From Ruthenibacterium lactatiformans (lineage in GTDB: Bacteria > Bacillota > Clostridia > Oscillospirales > Ruminococcaceae), in contig NZ_JXXK01000002.1 of assembly GCF_000949455.1 (NCBI RefSeq), positions 186,001 to 250,000 of the forward strand: 64,000 nucleotides of DNA, in the 5' to 3' direction. A model generated the notes under the pieces. The model worked only from the letters and a program-made list of their open reading frames with translations, did no database searches and had not been told where the DNA came from. The translations under genes were made by a program, and so were the position numbers. Shown piece after piece: positions 16,212 to 25,510 of the stretch (its first letter is position 1; every line of letters starts with the position of its first letter).

Positions 16212-18341
16212 TCAGTCCGGCGTCACAGGGGTTGCGACCCCCGTACCCCCAAAGGGGTTTCTGATGAGGGAGCGCGACGCCCTGTACCAGTTCGCGCTCG
16301 AGGGAGTGTTCCCCCAATTCCCGTACCAAGCGCCAGCAACCGAGCCGTAGGCAAAGTGGCCACGAGACAGCAACGCCGTTACGCCAGCCCCAGCCCGTGG
16401 CCTATAAAAATAGTCGCCAACAGGTGCTGTGGTTGTTGCGCCATTTCCGACTGCGTCAGGCTGTATTACTAGTGGGCACTTCTTAGATACAGCAAGGTGT
16501 TTGACCGTGCCTTCTGCTGTCGGCAGTGTCAGCCCTGTGTTTATCCAATCTTCTCCGATTGCGCCCGTTTGTGTGGCGTCCGAAGGCGCAACCCATACAG
16601 TTTCGTCGCTCGCGCGCAAAATGTTCGCAATCCACATATACGCGCCCGTTTGCAGCGCCGCGCCGCGGTAATAACTGATCGCCTTGCCGTTTGCTCCAAC
16701 GTACCCGCTTCCATGTCCAACCGGTGCGCCATCAAAAACCGCAGAAGTGCTATATACAATATCGCCCTGCGCCACATCCACTGGCGCTCCGTCAAATACC
16801 AGCCGCTTGAGCGTCGCGTCTCCTTCGTAGTCTGCAATCTCAATCAGTTTCCTGTGTTTCATTTTCTGGTTACCGCCGAGCGATGTGCCAAGGCCAATGG
16901 TCTGAGAGCCCGCTACAAAATTAGATGCGGCAGCAGCAAGCACCACCACGCTATTTGCGGCAGCTTCCGTTTTTTGTGCCACGTCATTCTCGTTATAACG
17001 TGCCTCCGTAAATCCGTTTCCGGTGACTTTCTGCGAGTTCATTTCCGCAAATTCAACAGTCAGCAGCAATTTCTCCGCCCCGTCTGCCCAGTAGTCTTCT
17101 GTCAGCATGCCCTGCGCCGCGTTCATCGTGTTGTAGTTGTTGAGTGAAACTGAATCGCATTGTATATCGCCAGATTTGCACTGTAATCCGCCGCTGCCGT
17201 CATTTGCGACAAAGCATGATGTCAGCATGTACGGCGGCGAATAGTGATAGCCCGGAAGTTTTCCGTCTGCAACGACAAACAGAATCCCGCCACCTGTCTG
17301 CGGTTCAATGCTGTACCAAAATTCAGGCCGGTACGCCCCAAGGTTCGCCGATGCATCATAACCCGGCTCCCCTTCAAATGCCGTGATCTTTGCTTTTTCC
17401 GTGGCCGTTCCCGGTATCCAGTTGCACAGCCGCATCTCAGACCACGGATAGATATTGTCAAAATCGTTCACGATGCCAGCATCGAATGTCCCCATGTGCG
17501 CAGCAGCGGTCTTTCCCTCGGCATTGTACAGACGCGTACATGCAGAGTTGATGCCGTCCCAAAGAGCGCCATACCGGTGCACACCAACACCAAAGCTCTG
17601 CGCCGCATCTTCTGCGCGTTTTGCGGCCGCCTCTGCTGTTGCGGCCTTCTTTGTGACCTCTTCGAGCTGTTTTTCGCCTTCTGCCGCGACCGCGTTTTTC
17701 TGTTCCGTCCCTTCCGTGGTGATTTTCGCAAGCGCAGTGTCTTTTGTGTCCGCAACTTTTTTTACCGCTGCGTCAGACGCCTGCGTACCAGCATTTTCTA
17801 CTGCCTGCACTGCATCTGTTTCAGCCGTTTCAATGGCTGTGAGCGCCGCATTTGATGCATCTTCGGCAGATTTAGCGGACGCGGCCGCAGCCTGCGCCGA
17901 TGCATCTGCGGCGTTCGCAGATTCTGCCGCTGCCACCCGGTCTCCTCTTGTTTCTGCAAGTATCTGGTCAATGATGGACGGCGTGGTGCCGCCCTCGCCA
18001 TCTTCCGTCCCCGAATGATCTGCCACGCGATATGTCAAATCGTGGCTGATACGCCGCACGCCGCTGGATACGCCCGTAAATACAATATGACCCGAAACCG
18101 TATGCGTGGCCTTTGCCGTTGCCTCTGGCGGCACGTTGATGTAGCCATCTTTGCCAAGCAGCACACGAACGGGTTCTTCACCCGGCGGGCAAAATGTCGC
18201 CGTGATGTCAAGCCCGTCCCAGGCATCGCCCGCAGTGATGTGCAACTGCTCAATTCCATAGCTCCCGCGCGTGCCGAACATCAGATAGCGCTCGCCTACC
18301 AAGGCGGCTTCATATCCGTTCAGTTCTATTTCATGGAGCAT
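16212..18341 (-). CDS. DGR-diversified tail adhesin / receptor-binding protein
   Basis: 709 aa from MLHEIELNGYEAAL at 18341 (AAGGGGG upstream). Residues 1-115 look like a baseplate or fibre attachment domain. Residues about 125-245 are an Ala-rich coiled coil. The rest is a large receptor-binding region whose C-terminus is a C-type-lectin-like (formylglycine-generating-enzyme type) fold, as in DGR targets: GAWYGNWGNTPSSANWYRAS is typical. The VR encodes residues about 655-692; 17 residues follow it. Variable positions read H, Y, V, S, Y where the template has Asn codons. It probably determines which host-surface molecule the phage binds. Confidence 0.92.
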   Translation of the reverse strand: MLHEIELNGYEAALVGERYLMFGTRGSYGIEQLHITAGDAWDGLDITATFCPPGEEPVRVLLGKDGYINVPPEATAKATHTVSGHIVFTGVSSGVRRISHDLTYRVADHSGTEDGEGGTTPSIIDQILAETRGDRVAAAESANAADASAQAAAASAKSAEDASNAALTAIETAETDAVQAVENAGTQASDAAVKKVADTKDTALAKITTEGTEQKNAVAAEGEKQLEEVTKKAATAEAAAKRAEDAAQSFGVGVHRYGALWDGINSACTRLYNAEGKTAAAHMGTFDAGIVNDFDNIYPWSEMRLCNWIPGTATEKAKITAFEGEPGYDASANLGAYRPEFWYSIEPQTGGGILFVVADGKLPGYHYSPPYMLTSCFVANDGSGGLQCKSGDIQCDSVSLNNYNTMNAAQGMLTEDYWADGAEKLLLTVEFAEMNSQKVTGNGFTEARYNENDVAQKTEAAANSVVVLAAAASNFVAGSQTIGLGTSLGGNQKMKHRKLIEIADYEGDATLKRLVFDGAPVDVAQGDIVYSTSAVFDGAPVGHGSGYVGANGKAISYYRGAALQTGAYMWIANILRASDETVWVAPSDATQTGAIGEDWINTGLTLPTAEGTVKHLAVSKKCPLVIQPDAVGNGATTTAPVGDYFYRPRAGAGVTALLSRGHFAYGSVAGAWYGNWGNTPSSANWYRASRSLIRNPFGGTGVATPVTPD
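16267..16378 (-). repeat. DGR variable repeat (VR)
   Basis: 112 bp at the 3' end of the adhesin gene. The invariant 3' segment (RASRSLI codons, GC-rich) fits the initiation-of-mutagenic-homing element. Immediately downstream, before the stop, are GC inverted repeats (ACCCC/GGGGT and GGGG/CCCC between 16215 and 16262) that could form the small hairpins often needed for homing. Confidence 0.95.
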
Positions 18342-18354
18342 GACAGCGCCCCCT

Positions 18355-18759
18355 TTACAGTCCCAGCGCGGCAAGCTGCTGCTCGATGTAGGTGCGCTGC
18401 TCCAGCTCGGCCACAAGGTGCATTTCTTCAACGACCTGCCCGGTGGCAATGTCTGTTTTGCTCACGCGCTTTTTGCCGATGCTCGCCACAAGGCAATAGT
18501 GCTGGTATAGCGTGTCATAAAGGACATCTCCCTTTTTGATTCCACGGCCCGGGTCATCTGCATCGGCAATTCCTTGCATTTTGATTTCGGCCGTTGCAGT
18601 CTCATCCATAAAAGCAGCTTCAAACTCCGCCGCTGTCATGGTATCCTCCGCCATGTGAATTTCCATGCGGCTGCGGACGTTCGGGCTACCGCTGGGATAG
18701 ACTACCGTTTCATTTAGCGCATCATATTTTCTCCCGTTTTTCAGTGTGATTATTAGCAT
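18355..18759 (-). CDS. hypothetical phage tail-region protein
   Basis: 134 aa, not recognised. It opens with a beta-strand-rich MLIITLKNGRKYDALNETVV and has an acidic middle. The C-terminus is helical (VVEEMHLVAELEQRTYIEQQLAALGL) and may be a coiled coil. It lies between two fibre genes, 13 bases upstream of the DGR target, suggesting a structural or assembly role at the tail tip. Confidence 0.5.
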   Translation of the reverse strand: MLIITLKNGRKYDALNETVVYPSGSPNVRSRMEIHMAEDTMTAAEFEAAFMDETATAEIKMQGIADADDPGRGIKKGDVLYDTLYQHYCLVASIGKKRVSKTDIATGQVVEEMHLVAELEQRTYIEQQLAALGL

Positions 18760-18792
18760 TGTATATGCCTCCTTGAAATATTCCCAGACGCA

Positions 18793-19428
18793 TCAAGCCG
18801 GGATTTGAATGAGATTGTTCAGGTTGATGTTATTACAATATGCGTTGTACCCCCAAAGCAAAAATCCGATGTAGTAACTTCCAGTGACGCTAGAAAGGTA
18901 TTCAATAGTAGTGTTGTTTACTGGCCAACTGTATGTCCAGTCATAATGCTGGTCTCCACTACGGAATACATCCTTACCTGGAGCGCTGATTAAGCCCGTA
19001 TCTTCTAGATTGCTGAATGGAAGCGGATTGCTGGGGACACTTGACAACAAAACGAGTTTCAGGTTGATATTCCATAAAAATCCACTTGTATCCCTTGTGG
19101 TATTAGAACCAGTACCACTGAGATAAAATGAAAACCTGTCTCCGGCTTTTACGTTGATTTTGTTTCCTGTATGGCACAATGTACCAAAATATGTATTACT
19201 GTTGTAGCCATTACTGCTAATGGCCGTGCCAAGTGCCCACTGTCCGGACACGTTTGCCATGTAGTAATTAGCCCATCCTCCGCTCGAACCCGTTCCGCCA
19301 TTTACCCACAAATCAGTTTGTCGTTTCCAAACCTCCACATTATTTGCTTTAAGGCTTGATAAAGAAACACCATTCTCTTTGACCGCTCCGCTTCCGGGTA
19401 TTGAACTACCGTTAAAAATCAAAGGCAT
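18793..19428 (-). CDS. putative tail fibre / tip protein
   Basis: 211 aa. The N-terminus IFNGSSIPGSGAVKENGVSL...VEVWKRQ follows the common phage fibre pattern in which short NG- and VW-containing strands bind the tail. The remainder is Gly/Ser/Asn/aromatic-rich, beta-structured and probably trimeric. No enzyme motif. In the tail fibre cluster upstream of the DGR. Confidence 0.55.
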   Translation of the reverse strand: MPLIFNGSSIPGSGAVKENGVSLSSLKANNVEVWKRQTDLWVNGGTGSSGGWANYYMANVSGQWALGTAISSNGYNSNTYFGTLCHTGNKINVKAGDRFSFYLSGTGSNTTRDTSGFLWNINLKLVLLSSVPSNPLPFSNLEDTGLISAPGKDVFRSGDQHYDWTYSWPVNNTTIEYLSSVTGSYYIGFLLWGYNAYCNNINLNNLIQIPA

Positions 19429-19441
19429 GTTTGCACCGCCT

Positions 19442-19939
19442 TTACGTATAAGTGATGGACAGCGTAGTGCCGGACAGGCTCATTGATATATTGCTGGCCC
19501 GCCGTGCATTGGAAAGCCTGTCGTCGTTGCCTTGGCACACGGTGCCCGCCGCTGTGCCGAAGTTCTTGTTGAAGGCAGTATTTTTTGTGAAGGCGGGTTC
19601 GGCTCCGAGGGCGGCCCGTGCTTCAGCAGCAGTTGCTTTTCCTGTGCCGCCGTGTTCGATTCCAATTACTGAACTACCGTCTGCGCCGATTGCATTCAGC
19701 AAAGCCAGCAGTGCAGAAAATGCGTCCGCGGGGCTGGGGTCTGTTACGTCAGGGCATAACACGGAGGCCAATGCGTCTGGAAGCACCGCGGCCTTGCTGT
19801 ATGGTGTGCCCTCGGTTATCGGCGCATCGTTGCGTGTCAGAGTGATGTTGAAAGCTTCTCCGGCCTGTAGTTTTTGCAGGTCACTTGCGGTAATGGTTGC
19901 TGTGTACCGTCCCGGCGCGCCAGGTACTCGGTCCGTCAT
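19442..19939 (-). CDS. tail fibre-like protein
   Basis: 165 aa from MTDRVPGAPGRYTATIT at 19939 (GGAGAGGAG upstream). Contains the fibre motif EHGGTGKATAAEARAALGA, a repeat unit seen in many phage tail fibres, and ends with a beta-rich tip ISMSLSGTTLSITYT. Overlaps the upstream gene by 4 bases (coupled translation). Confidence 0.6.
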   Translation of the reverse strand: MTDRVPGAPGRYTATITASDLQKLQAGEAFNITLTRNDAPITEGTPYSKAAVLPDALASVLCPDVTDPSPADAFSALLALLNAIGADGSSVIGIEHGGTGKATAAEARAALGAEPAFTKNTAFNKNFGTAAGTVCQGNDDRLSNARRASNISMSLSGTTLSITYT

Positions 19940-20364
19940 AATCCTGTCTCCTCTCCGGCGTATGCTGCGCCGCTGTATTGATAAGCGTTTTGAATACCGC
20001 AGATGCGGTCGTGCACTTGCAGGAGCGCTTTCTCTATGGCGTTCGCCCCACGGTAGGTCAAGAAGTTCATGTCCACCGGAAAATCCACCGGAGCGAGAAT
20101 CCCCATAGTAGACAGTAAGGTCGTCACGTTCTCCAAATACACGGCCATATTTGCTGTGCGTATCCATTTGTCTGGGTCATATGCCTCTGGCGGCGCCCAG
20201 TCGGTTTTCGGCGCCACTGCTGTTTGTAGATCGAGCTGAGGTAGCAGTGCAGCCAGTTCTTCCACCGCCTGTCCTACCCGGTTGAGGTCCTCGGCTTGAT
20301 ATATCCCCTTAGAGTTGCCCAGCAGGACGTCTGTTTCCGTGCGGTCAATCACAAGATCTATCAA
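19936..20364 (-). CDS. hypothetical baseplate/tail protein
   Basis: 142 aa, not identified with certainty. Opening MIDLVIDRTETDVLLGNSKG IYQAEDLNRV resembles proteins encoded between the tail hub and fibre genes in Clostridia siphophages. Four-base overlaps on both sides place it firmly in the tail operon. Confidence 0.5.
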   Translation of the reverse strand: MIDLVIDRTETDVLLGNSKGIYQAEDLNRVGQAVEELAALLPQLDLQTAVAPKTDWAPPEAYDPDKWIRTANMAVYLENVTTLLSTMGILAPVDFPVDMNFLTYRGANAIEKALLQVHDRICGIQNAYQYSGAAYAGEETGL

Positions 20365-22022
20365 AATATTACCTCCTCGGCAGCAAACATCTGGCCAGCA
20401 TACCCAACTGCGGTTTGTGCGGGCAGCTCCAGCCCTACCACGGTAATTGCGGCGGTCACTGCACTCCGAGTGATGTCCTGCTCCATCCGGGTGACGAACC
20501 CGTCAATGTTCCGGCCCCAGTTGCTGTAGCTGACCACTCGTTCGCCGGCCTGTTGCCCATTCACTACGATTTCTTCGGTCAGGGTTTGTCGTAGCAGATA
20601 GAATGCATACAGCCGCTCCAACGCCGCTGCGGCGTTCTCAACAGTCAGCAGCGTGGCCTGCTCCACCCGCACCACATTGCCGCGTTCTGCTGCGAGTGCC
20701 TGCGGATTTGCCTTGGCCAGCGTGCGCGTGGTGTGGATGTACTTCTTGCCGGTCAGGGTGACTTCGCCCTCGGCGGTGATCGTCACCCAGTTGGCGCCGC
20801 TATCCACCAATGTGCCTCCCGTGATAGCATAACCATAGTGTGGTGCGTCCCAAGTGTACATCACAGCCTCTCCGGATATCGGTTCTGAGCGCAGGAGTTC
20901 TTCTGTCTCGTCCCCGGCAGCGTAGCTGTGTGCGACCACCTCTACGCGAGCAACCCGGGAGGCGGTTTCAACCACGGCCCCGGGAAAGATCCGGGATGCC
21001 GGGATGGTGGATGCCACTCCGTCTGGTCGTGGTATGAACCGCACCGCGTATCCTCCCTGCGTAGTAACCATGGCGCCAATGGAAAGCGCCACTTGCTGGA
21101 GTGCTTCCCGGCGCGTGCAGATGGGCAGGTATCCGCTGATGGTGGCGGCGGTGAAATCCTCGGCCAGGCTGTATTCGATGGTTCCCAGGATGTCGGTTAA
21201 CAAAGCTGCCACAGGGGCTTCCTCGTAGATGCCTCCGAAGAAGTCGTCGTCCAGCCGCCCGAGGATGGATTGAGTGGTGAAAGTGTAGAAGTGCGAGCCT
21301 TCCCGGGTCGAGGTGCGTATGTAGTGCGCGGCCCGCAGGCCGCCATCCACGTACAGCTCAATTGCCTGGTGTTCCTGCGGTGCGTAGTCTCGCCCGTGTC
21401 GGTCGTTGAACTCCAATGTGAACTCATCCACCGAAAGTTCAGTCATCCCCGGGTCGACCTCGGCCAGGTACTGTACTCGGGTGAGTTCAGTTTCGTCCAG
21501 TGTAATCAGTTGGCCAATACGTAACTGGGTGAGCTTGGCGAAGTGCCCGGGGTGGTTTGTCGCCAGCAGTTGAATGTTGATGCGGTCGAAGCTCTCTACC
21601 GTCTGTGTAAGTACCCACTGTGGGTCGTCAGGCTCTGCTGTCGTGTCAGCCAGCAACGTGGTGCCGCTATACCACCGCACCCGCAGTTTACTGCAATACT
21701 GCCCGGTGGACGGGCTGAACGTGAACGTCAGACCGGTTGCGGTGTACGGAGCGGTGAAGGTAATGTCTATCTCGGGGGGCGTCTCAAACATGCAATCATC
21801 GTCGCTCCGGTTGAGGCTCCAGCAGGCCGTGGGCTCCCCGTCGGTCACTGTCCGGCTGCCGTCCAATACCCATTCTCCCGGCTCCAGTGTAGCTACTGCT
21901 ACATCATCCACTCCCGCCATCAGCCGAGAGCTACTGCAGAAGCCCTGTCCGCCGATCCAAGCGGCTGTGCCGGCGTCCTGTGCCCCTACAGGATAGTCGA
22001 GGTATTTCGCATACACACTCAT
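20361..22022 (-). CDS. phage tail hub / baseplate protein (Tal-like)
   Basis: 553 aa from MSVYAKYLDYPVGAQDAGT at 22022, with GAGGAGG upstream. Mostly beta structure. The middle (LTRVQYLAEVDPGMTELSVD...IELYVDGGLRAAHYIRTS) and following part resemble the tail-associated hub protein that caps the tube below the tape measure. No peptidase motif seen. Order (distal protein, hub, then fibres) supports the call. Confidence 0.6.
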   Translation of the reverse strand: MSVYAKYLDYPVGAQDAGTAAWIGGQGFCSSSRLMAGVDDVAVATLEPGEWVLDGSRTVTDGEPTACWSLNRSDDDCMFETPPEIDITFTAPYTATGLTFTFSPSTGQYCSKLRVRWYSGTTLLADTTAEPDDPQWVLTQTVESFDRINIQLLATNHPGHFAKLTQLRIGQLITLDETELTRVQYLAEVDPGMTELSVDEFTLEFNDRHGRDYAPQEHQAIELYVDGGLRAAHYIRTSTREGSHFYTFTTQSILGRLDDDFFGGIYEEAPVAALLTDILGTIEYSLAEDFTAATISGYLPICTRREALQQVALSIGAMVTTQGGYAVRFIPRPDGVASTIPASRIFPGAVVETASRVARVEVVAHSYAAGDETEELLRSEPISGEAVMYTWDAPHYGYAITGGTLVDSGANWVTITAEGEVTLTGKKYIHTTRTLAKANPQALAAERGNVVRVEQATLLTVENAAAALERLYAFYLLRQTLTEEIVVNGQQAGERVVSYSNWGRNIDGFVTRMEQDITRSAVTAAITVVGLELPAQTAVGYAGQMFAAEEVIF

Positions 22023-22423
22023 TTGGGCCGCCTCCTCGGGCTCATGGCGACGAATGACAGCTGTATCTCGCCCCATTGCGTGTGGTCTGGGTCAAGCCTG
22101 ATGAGAGCCTGCTCGCCGCTCGTAATATACATGCGTTGTGTGATGGTGCCCTGATTGTATGGGAATGTACACACATGAGATACGGTCGGCTCGCTCAAAA
22201 TGTCCCACAGAGCGTCCAGATCCGCCGCCCCGACGCCGTTTGCCCGTGCACGGATGGTCATCTTGTAGTTGTAAAAAGTACCGATGACGTCCCGGAACAT
22301 CTCACCGTCGGCGGTTCGTCCGGTTTTTTCGCTGTCCAGGATGGAAAATGAACGGCTGTGGCTGGTCACCAGCACGTTATACGCCTTGCCGTCAAGAAGA
22401 AAAGTAGGAGGTTGTGCAGCCAT
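22019..22423 (-). CDS. tail protein, probable distal-tail-type component
   Basis: 134 aa, beta-rich (FLLDGKAYNVLVTSHSRSFSIL; GEIQLSFVAMSPRRRPK). Directly after the tape measure gene and overlapping the hub gene by 4 bases, where siphophages encode a Dit-like protein, though it is shorter than usual. Confidence 0.5.
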   Translation of the reverse strand: MAAQPPTFLLDGKAYNVLVTSHSRSFSILDSEKTGRTADGEMFRDVIGTFYNYKMTIRARANGVGAADLDALWDILSEPTVSHVCTFPYNQGTITQRMYITSGEQALIRLDPDHTQWGEIQLSFVAMSPRRRPK

Positions 22424-22427
22424 ATCC

Positions 22428-24956
22428 TCACACTACCCCCTTTACAAGTCTCGTTCCTCTGCGGTGCTGCTCACGTTCAATGACCGGGTGCAGCACTCTT
22501 GCCAGCTGGGCAAGGTCTCCGGTGAATTTGATGGTGATATCTCCGCCGCCCTGCTGCGTCATCACTTCGGACAGTGCCTGCTTGATGGTCTCCAGCGGGG
22601 CTTCGATGTTGGTGCCGCTGCTCTGGTCGCCCAGAACGGCCATAAACTCACGATTCGGCGGAATGACCGCGCCCTGGGCAAGGTAGGGGATTTTTCCGAT
22701 ACTCGGGAAGTTAAAGCCTATCGTGTTCCCGGTAAACGGGTTTGTGAACGATATGCCGTTGACCTTCTCAATGACCCAGTTGATGGAGTCGATCAGACCA
22801 TTCAGGATTCCTATAATTGCATTAATGGGTGCGAGTGCGATGGCCTTTAGAGCACCAAAGATACCGGCAAAGATTTCTTTGACTCCTTTCCATGCGCGTT
22901 CCCAGTCTCCCGTAAACACGCCGCGGATAAAGTCGATGATGCCATCGAATATCAGTTTGATGCTGTTCCAAATGTTTTTTACGTTCGCAAAAAACGCGTT
23001 CAGCAGATTGCCCAGGATGCCAAAGCTTTGGCTCCAGTCAGTCACGAAGATATTTTGCAGAAATGCATCGATCTCCTGCAGTTTCGCCTGTATCTGGTCA
23101 CCCCATTTGGCGATAACGGCAATGAAGAGGATGACGAGCCCAAGCAGGATTGTCGGCCACAAACCAATAGCCGCAACGATGGTAGAGAGCAGCGTGCCTA
23201 TGCCGGAGACGACATGGGGCAATATGCTTGTGAAAAGAGTGCTGATGCAGGAGCCAAGCCCAGACAGCAGCATGGGCAGAAGTTGGGCGCCGAACATACG
23301 GAGCAGCTGTAGGCTGGAAAAAATCACCAACCCCATCAGTAGTGATGGCAGCAGCGGCTCAATGAGGCCGCCGAGGGAACGCAGAAGGCCAGCCCAATCA
23401 ATGGTCTCGAGCATATCCAATATCCCTTCTCCGATTTTTCCCCAATCCACACTTTGAATAGCCTCTGCAAGAGCATCGATAAAGCCGATCGCAAAACTGC
23501 TTATCTGTGCGCCCAACATTGCCCAATCGAGGTTCGCGAGAAAAGTGCCGAGTGTACGTATCGCAATCGTGAATTTTGATGCGAAGAGTGCGCCAAGCTG
23601 TGCGCCGTCCACCTGGTTCAGAAGGCCGTTGACAAAGCCGGCCAGCTTGGCCCCGAGCCCATTCCAATCGAATGTGGTGAGAAAGCTGAATGCAAACGAT
23701 ATCCCGTTCTGCAGCATCCCGCCCAGTTTCTGCCCCCAGCCATAGGCGTCCCAGCCGGCAATAATACTGTTGAGCTTGTCCGCAAGCATTGTACCGGCTC
23801 CGGCCCAATCGCCGCCCTTGATGGCATCCGTCAGGCTGTCGAGGAACGGATTGCTTGCCTCGTAAGCAAGGCTTGGCGGTGATGCGCTGCCACCACCAGA
23901 ACCGGAACTGGTATCCAACGTGTTGATAGTGTCGAAACCGGCCAGCGCTTTTTTTGCGGCATTTGTACCGGCGGCCACTCCGCCCATGGCCTTCGCAGTG
24001 GATTTCAGGCTTGCAATGCTTTTCCCGCTGAAAAATGCGAATAGCCTGCCGATGTACGACAGCGCGATTGCTGCGGCATTTGCAATAGCGGTCAGGGCTG
24101 GAGTGAGCGCTGAGACGAGCGGCGCAGCAGCATTCAGGGCGGCTCCCTTGAGGTTGGAAAGGGCAGATGTAAATGCGCCGGATTTCGTGAGCGCATTGTT
24201 CATTCCGGTCACGAAGCCGCGCAGTGCTTTGGAGATCCCATTAAATATCAATGCACCGAGCGCAATTTCACGCAGCCGGCTGCCGAAATGTCCCACTGCC
24301 TTTCCACCCAGCTTGGTTCGTGCTGTAAGGCGTTTGAAACCGTCGGAAAGTCGGCTGACAGCGCGGTGTGCCTTGCCCGCAAAGGAAGAAATACCCTGCA
24401 CAAAGCTCGACATGGCGCTTGCAGCTCTCGCCTTTATTTGCTGCGCGCCCATTGCGGCATTGATTCCGTCCAACCGTTCGCGCAAAACCTGTTGCGCTGC
24501 GGCCATATGCTGCGTGCTCTGTGCATGCGCGTCTACTGCGGCCTTTGCCGCGCTTACCGCCGCCTCCTGTTTCGAAAGCGTTGCAGCGAGCGCTTCTGAC
24601 TGCTTTACCGCCTCCGGGTTGTTGAGCATTGCGTTGTTTGTTGCCATGTTTGAGAGCGTCGAGGGCTTAAAGTTCTGAAACCCTGGTGTGGCTTTGATTT
24701 TGGCAAGTTCTGTCTGTTTTGCGGTTTCCAGCTTTGTGTTGACTCTATCAAGCTCCGCAGCGGTATCCGCAGCAGCCTTTTGGGCTTGGCGGAGATTGTC
24801 CGCCAGTTTTGTATCGCTTTTTGCAGCCGCCAGTTTTTGGTCGAGCTTAGCTATTTCCGCGGCGGTGCTTTTTGCGTCTTTTTGCAATACAGCAAGGTCT
24901 TTCAACGCCTGATCTTTGCGTATTTTGGTGTCTATTACGATTCTTCCGTCCGCCAT
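22428..24956 (-). CDS. tail tape measure protein
   Basis: About 842 aa from MADGRIVIDTKIRKDQALK. Residues 1-140 are a long coiled coil of AAAKSD/AQKAAADTAAELDRV type. The central region (about 210-310 and 510-640) has several hydrophobic helices (PMLLSGLGSCISTLFTSILP; IGLWPTILLGLVILFIAVIA). The C-terminus is more globular. It fixes tail length; the 2.5-kb gene is the longest of the tail module. It follows Gp15 and the chaperone gene. Confidence 0.92.
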   Translation of the reverse strand: MADGRIVIDTKIRKDQALKDLAVLQKDAKSTAAEIAKLDQKLAAAKSDTKLADNLRQAQKAAADTAAELDRVNTKLETAKQTELAKIKATPGFQNFKPSTLSNMATNNAMLNNPEAVKQSEALAATLSKQEAAVSAAKAAVDAHAQSTQHMAAAQQVLRERLDGINAAMGAQQIKARAASAMSSFVQGISSFAGKAHRAVSRLSDGFKRLTARTKLGGKAVGHFGSRLREIALGALIFNGISKALRGFVTGMNNALTKSGAFTSALSNLKGAALNAAAPLVSALTPALTAIANAAAIALSYIGRLFAFFSGKSIASLKSTAKAMGGVAAGTNAAKKALAGFDTINTLDTSSGSGGGSASPPSLAYEASNPFLDSLTDAIKGGDWAGAGTMLADKLNSIIAGWDAYGWGQKLGGMLQNGISFAFSFLTTFDWNGLGAKLAGFVNGLLNQVDGAQLGALFASKFTIAIRTLGTFLANLDWAMLGAQISSFAIGFIDALAEAIQSVDWGKIGEGILDMLETIDWAGLLRSLGGLIEPLLPSLLMGLVIFSSLQLLRMFGAQLLPMLLSGLGSCISTLFTSILPHVVSGIGTLLSTIVAAIGLWPTILLGLVILFIAVIAKWGDQIQAKLQEIDAFLQNIFVTDWSQSFGILGNLLNAFFANVKNIWNSIKLIFDGIIDFIRGVFTGDWERAWKGVKEIFAGIFGALKAIALAPINAIIGILNGLIDSINWVIEKVNGISFTNPFTGNTIGFNFPSIGKIPYLAQGAVIPPNREFMAVLGDQSSGTNIEAPLETIKQALSEVMTQQGGGDITIKFTGDLAQLARVLHPVIEREQHRRGTRLVKGVV

Positions 24957-24958
24957 GC

Positions 24959-25510
24959 TCACACCCCCAATCGTTCAAAAAATGCCTGCTCCTCCGAGGT
25001 CAGCGTTGGTGCAATGCTTATCAGGTCCGGGTTGTCCCGGACAAATTCCTGCTCGTACTTTTCCAGCTTTTGGCCCTTTATCCGTTTGCTTCGTATGCCC
25101 ACAACGGTAGCAAAAAGCCCCCGCCCGATGCTGCTGTATGCTCCGATAAACTCCCACCAGTGCAGGTAATCGCACCGGCGGCAGGAATATCCGAGCACCG
25201 CATCGATGGCGGGGGCGATCAATCCCGCGTCCTTTGTCCAGTCGACAAGCTTTGGCTTGGGCGGCTGGTTTTCAGGCGTGGGTTCACCCAGATTGATAAA
25301 TTCCATTGCTGCTTTGAACGCTCCATCCCAATCCTGTATATCCTTCCACTCGGGATAGAGTATACGCACGCATGCGGCAGCCCTTTCGGGCATTGTCAGA
25401 TCCAGGTCATCCAATGCAGCCAGTGCATCCAACACGGCGCGAAAATCCGAGCGGATGGGCGTTTCTTTTCCGTCAACAGTCGCGGTCGTGGGCAGGCTCC
25501 ACGCGCTCAC
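24959..25510 (-). CDS. Gp15 family tail assembly protein
   Basis: 183 aa. Matches the bacteriophage Gp15 family: SDFRAVLDALAALDDLDLTMPE at the start, YPEWKDIQDWDGAFKAAMEFI, and DYLHWWEFIGAYSSIG near the end. Encoded just before the tape measure; with the preceding gene it is the probable pair of tail assembly chaperones. Confidence 0.8.
   Translation of the reverse strand: MSAWSLPTTATVDGKETPIRSDFRAVLDALAALDDLDLTMPERAAACVRILYPEWKDIQDWDGAFKAAMEFINLGEPTPENQPPKPKLVDWTKDAGLIAPAIDAVLGYSCRRCDYLHWWEFIGAYSSIGRGLFATVVGIRSKRIKGQKLEKYEQEFVRDNPDLISIAPTLTSEEQAFFERLGV

Noticed and set aside
15829..16350. 173-codon forward frame spanning TR and VR
   Set aside because: Repetitive because it crosses both DGR repeats; antisense to the target and the DGR RNA.
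16057..16378. Two similar 112-bp blocks as possible CRISPR or tandem duplication
   Set aside because: Only two copies, no spacers, and differences concentrate at adenines: TR/VR pair of a DGR.
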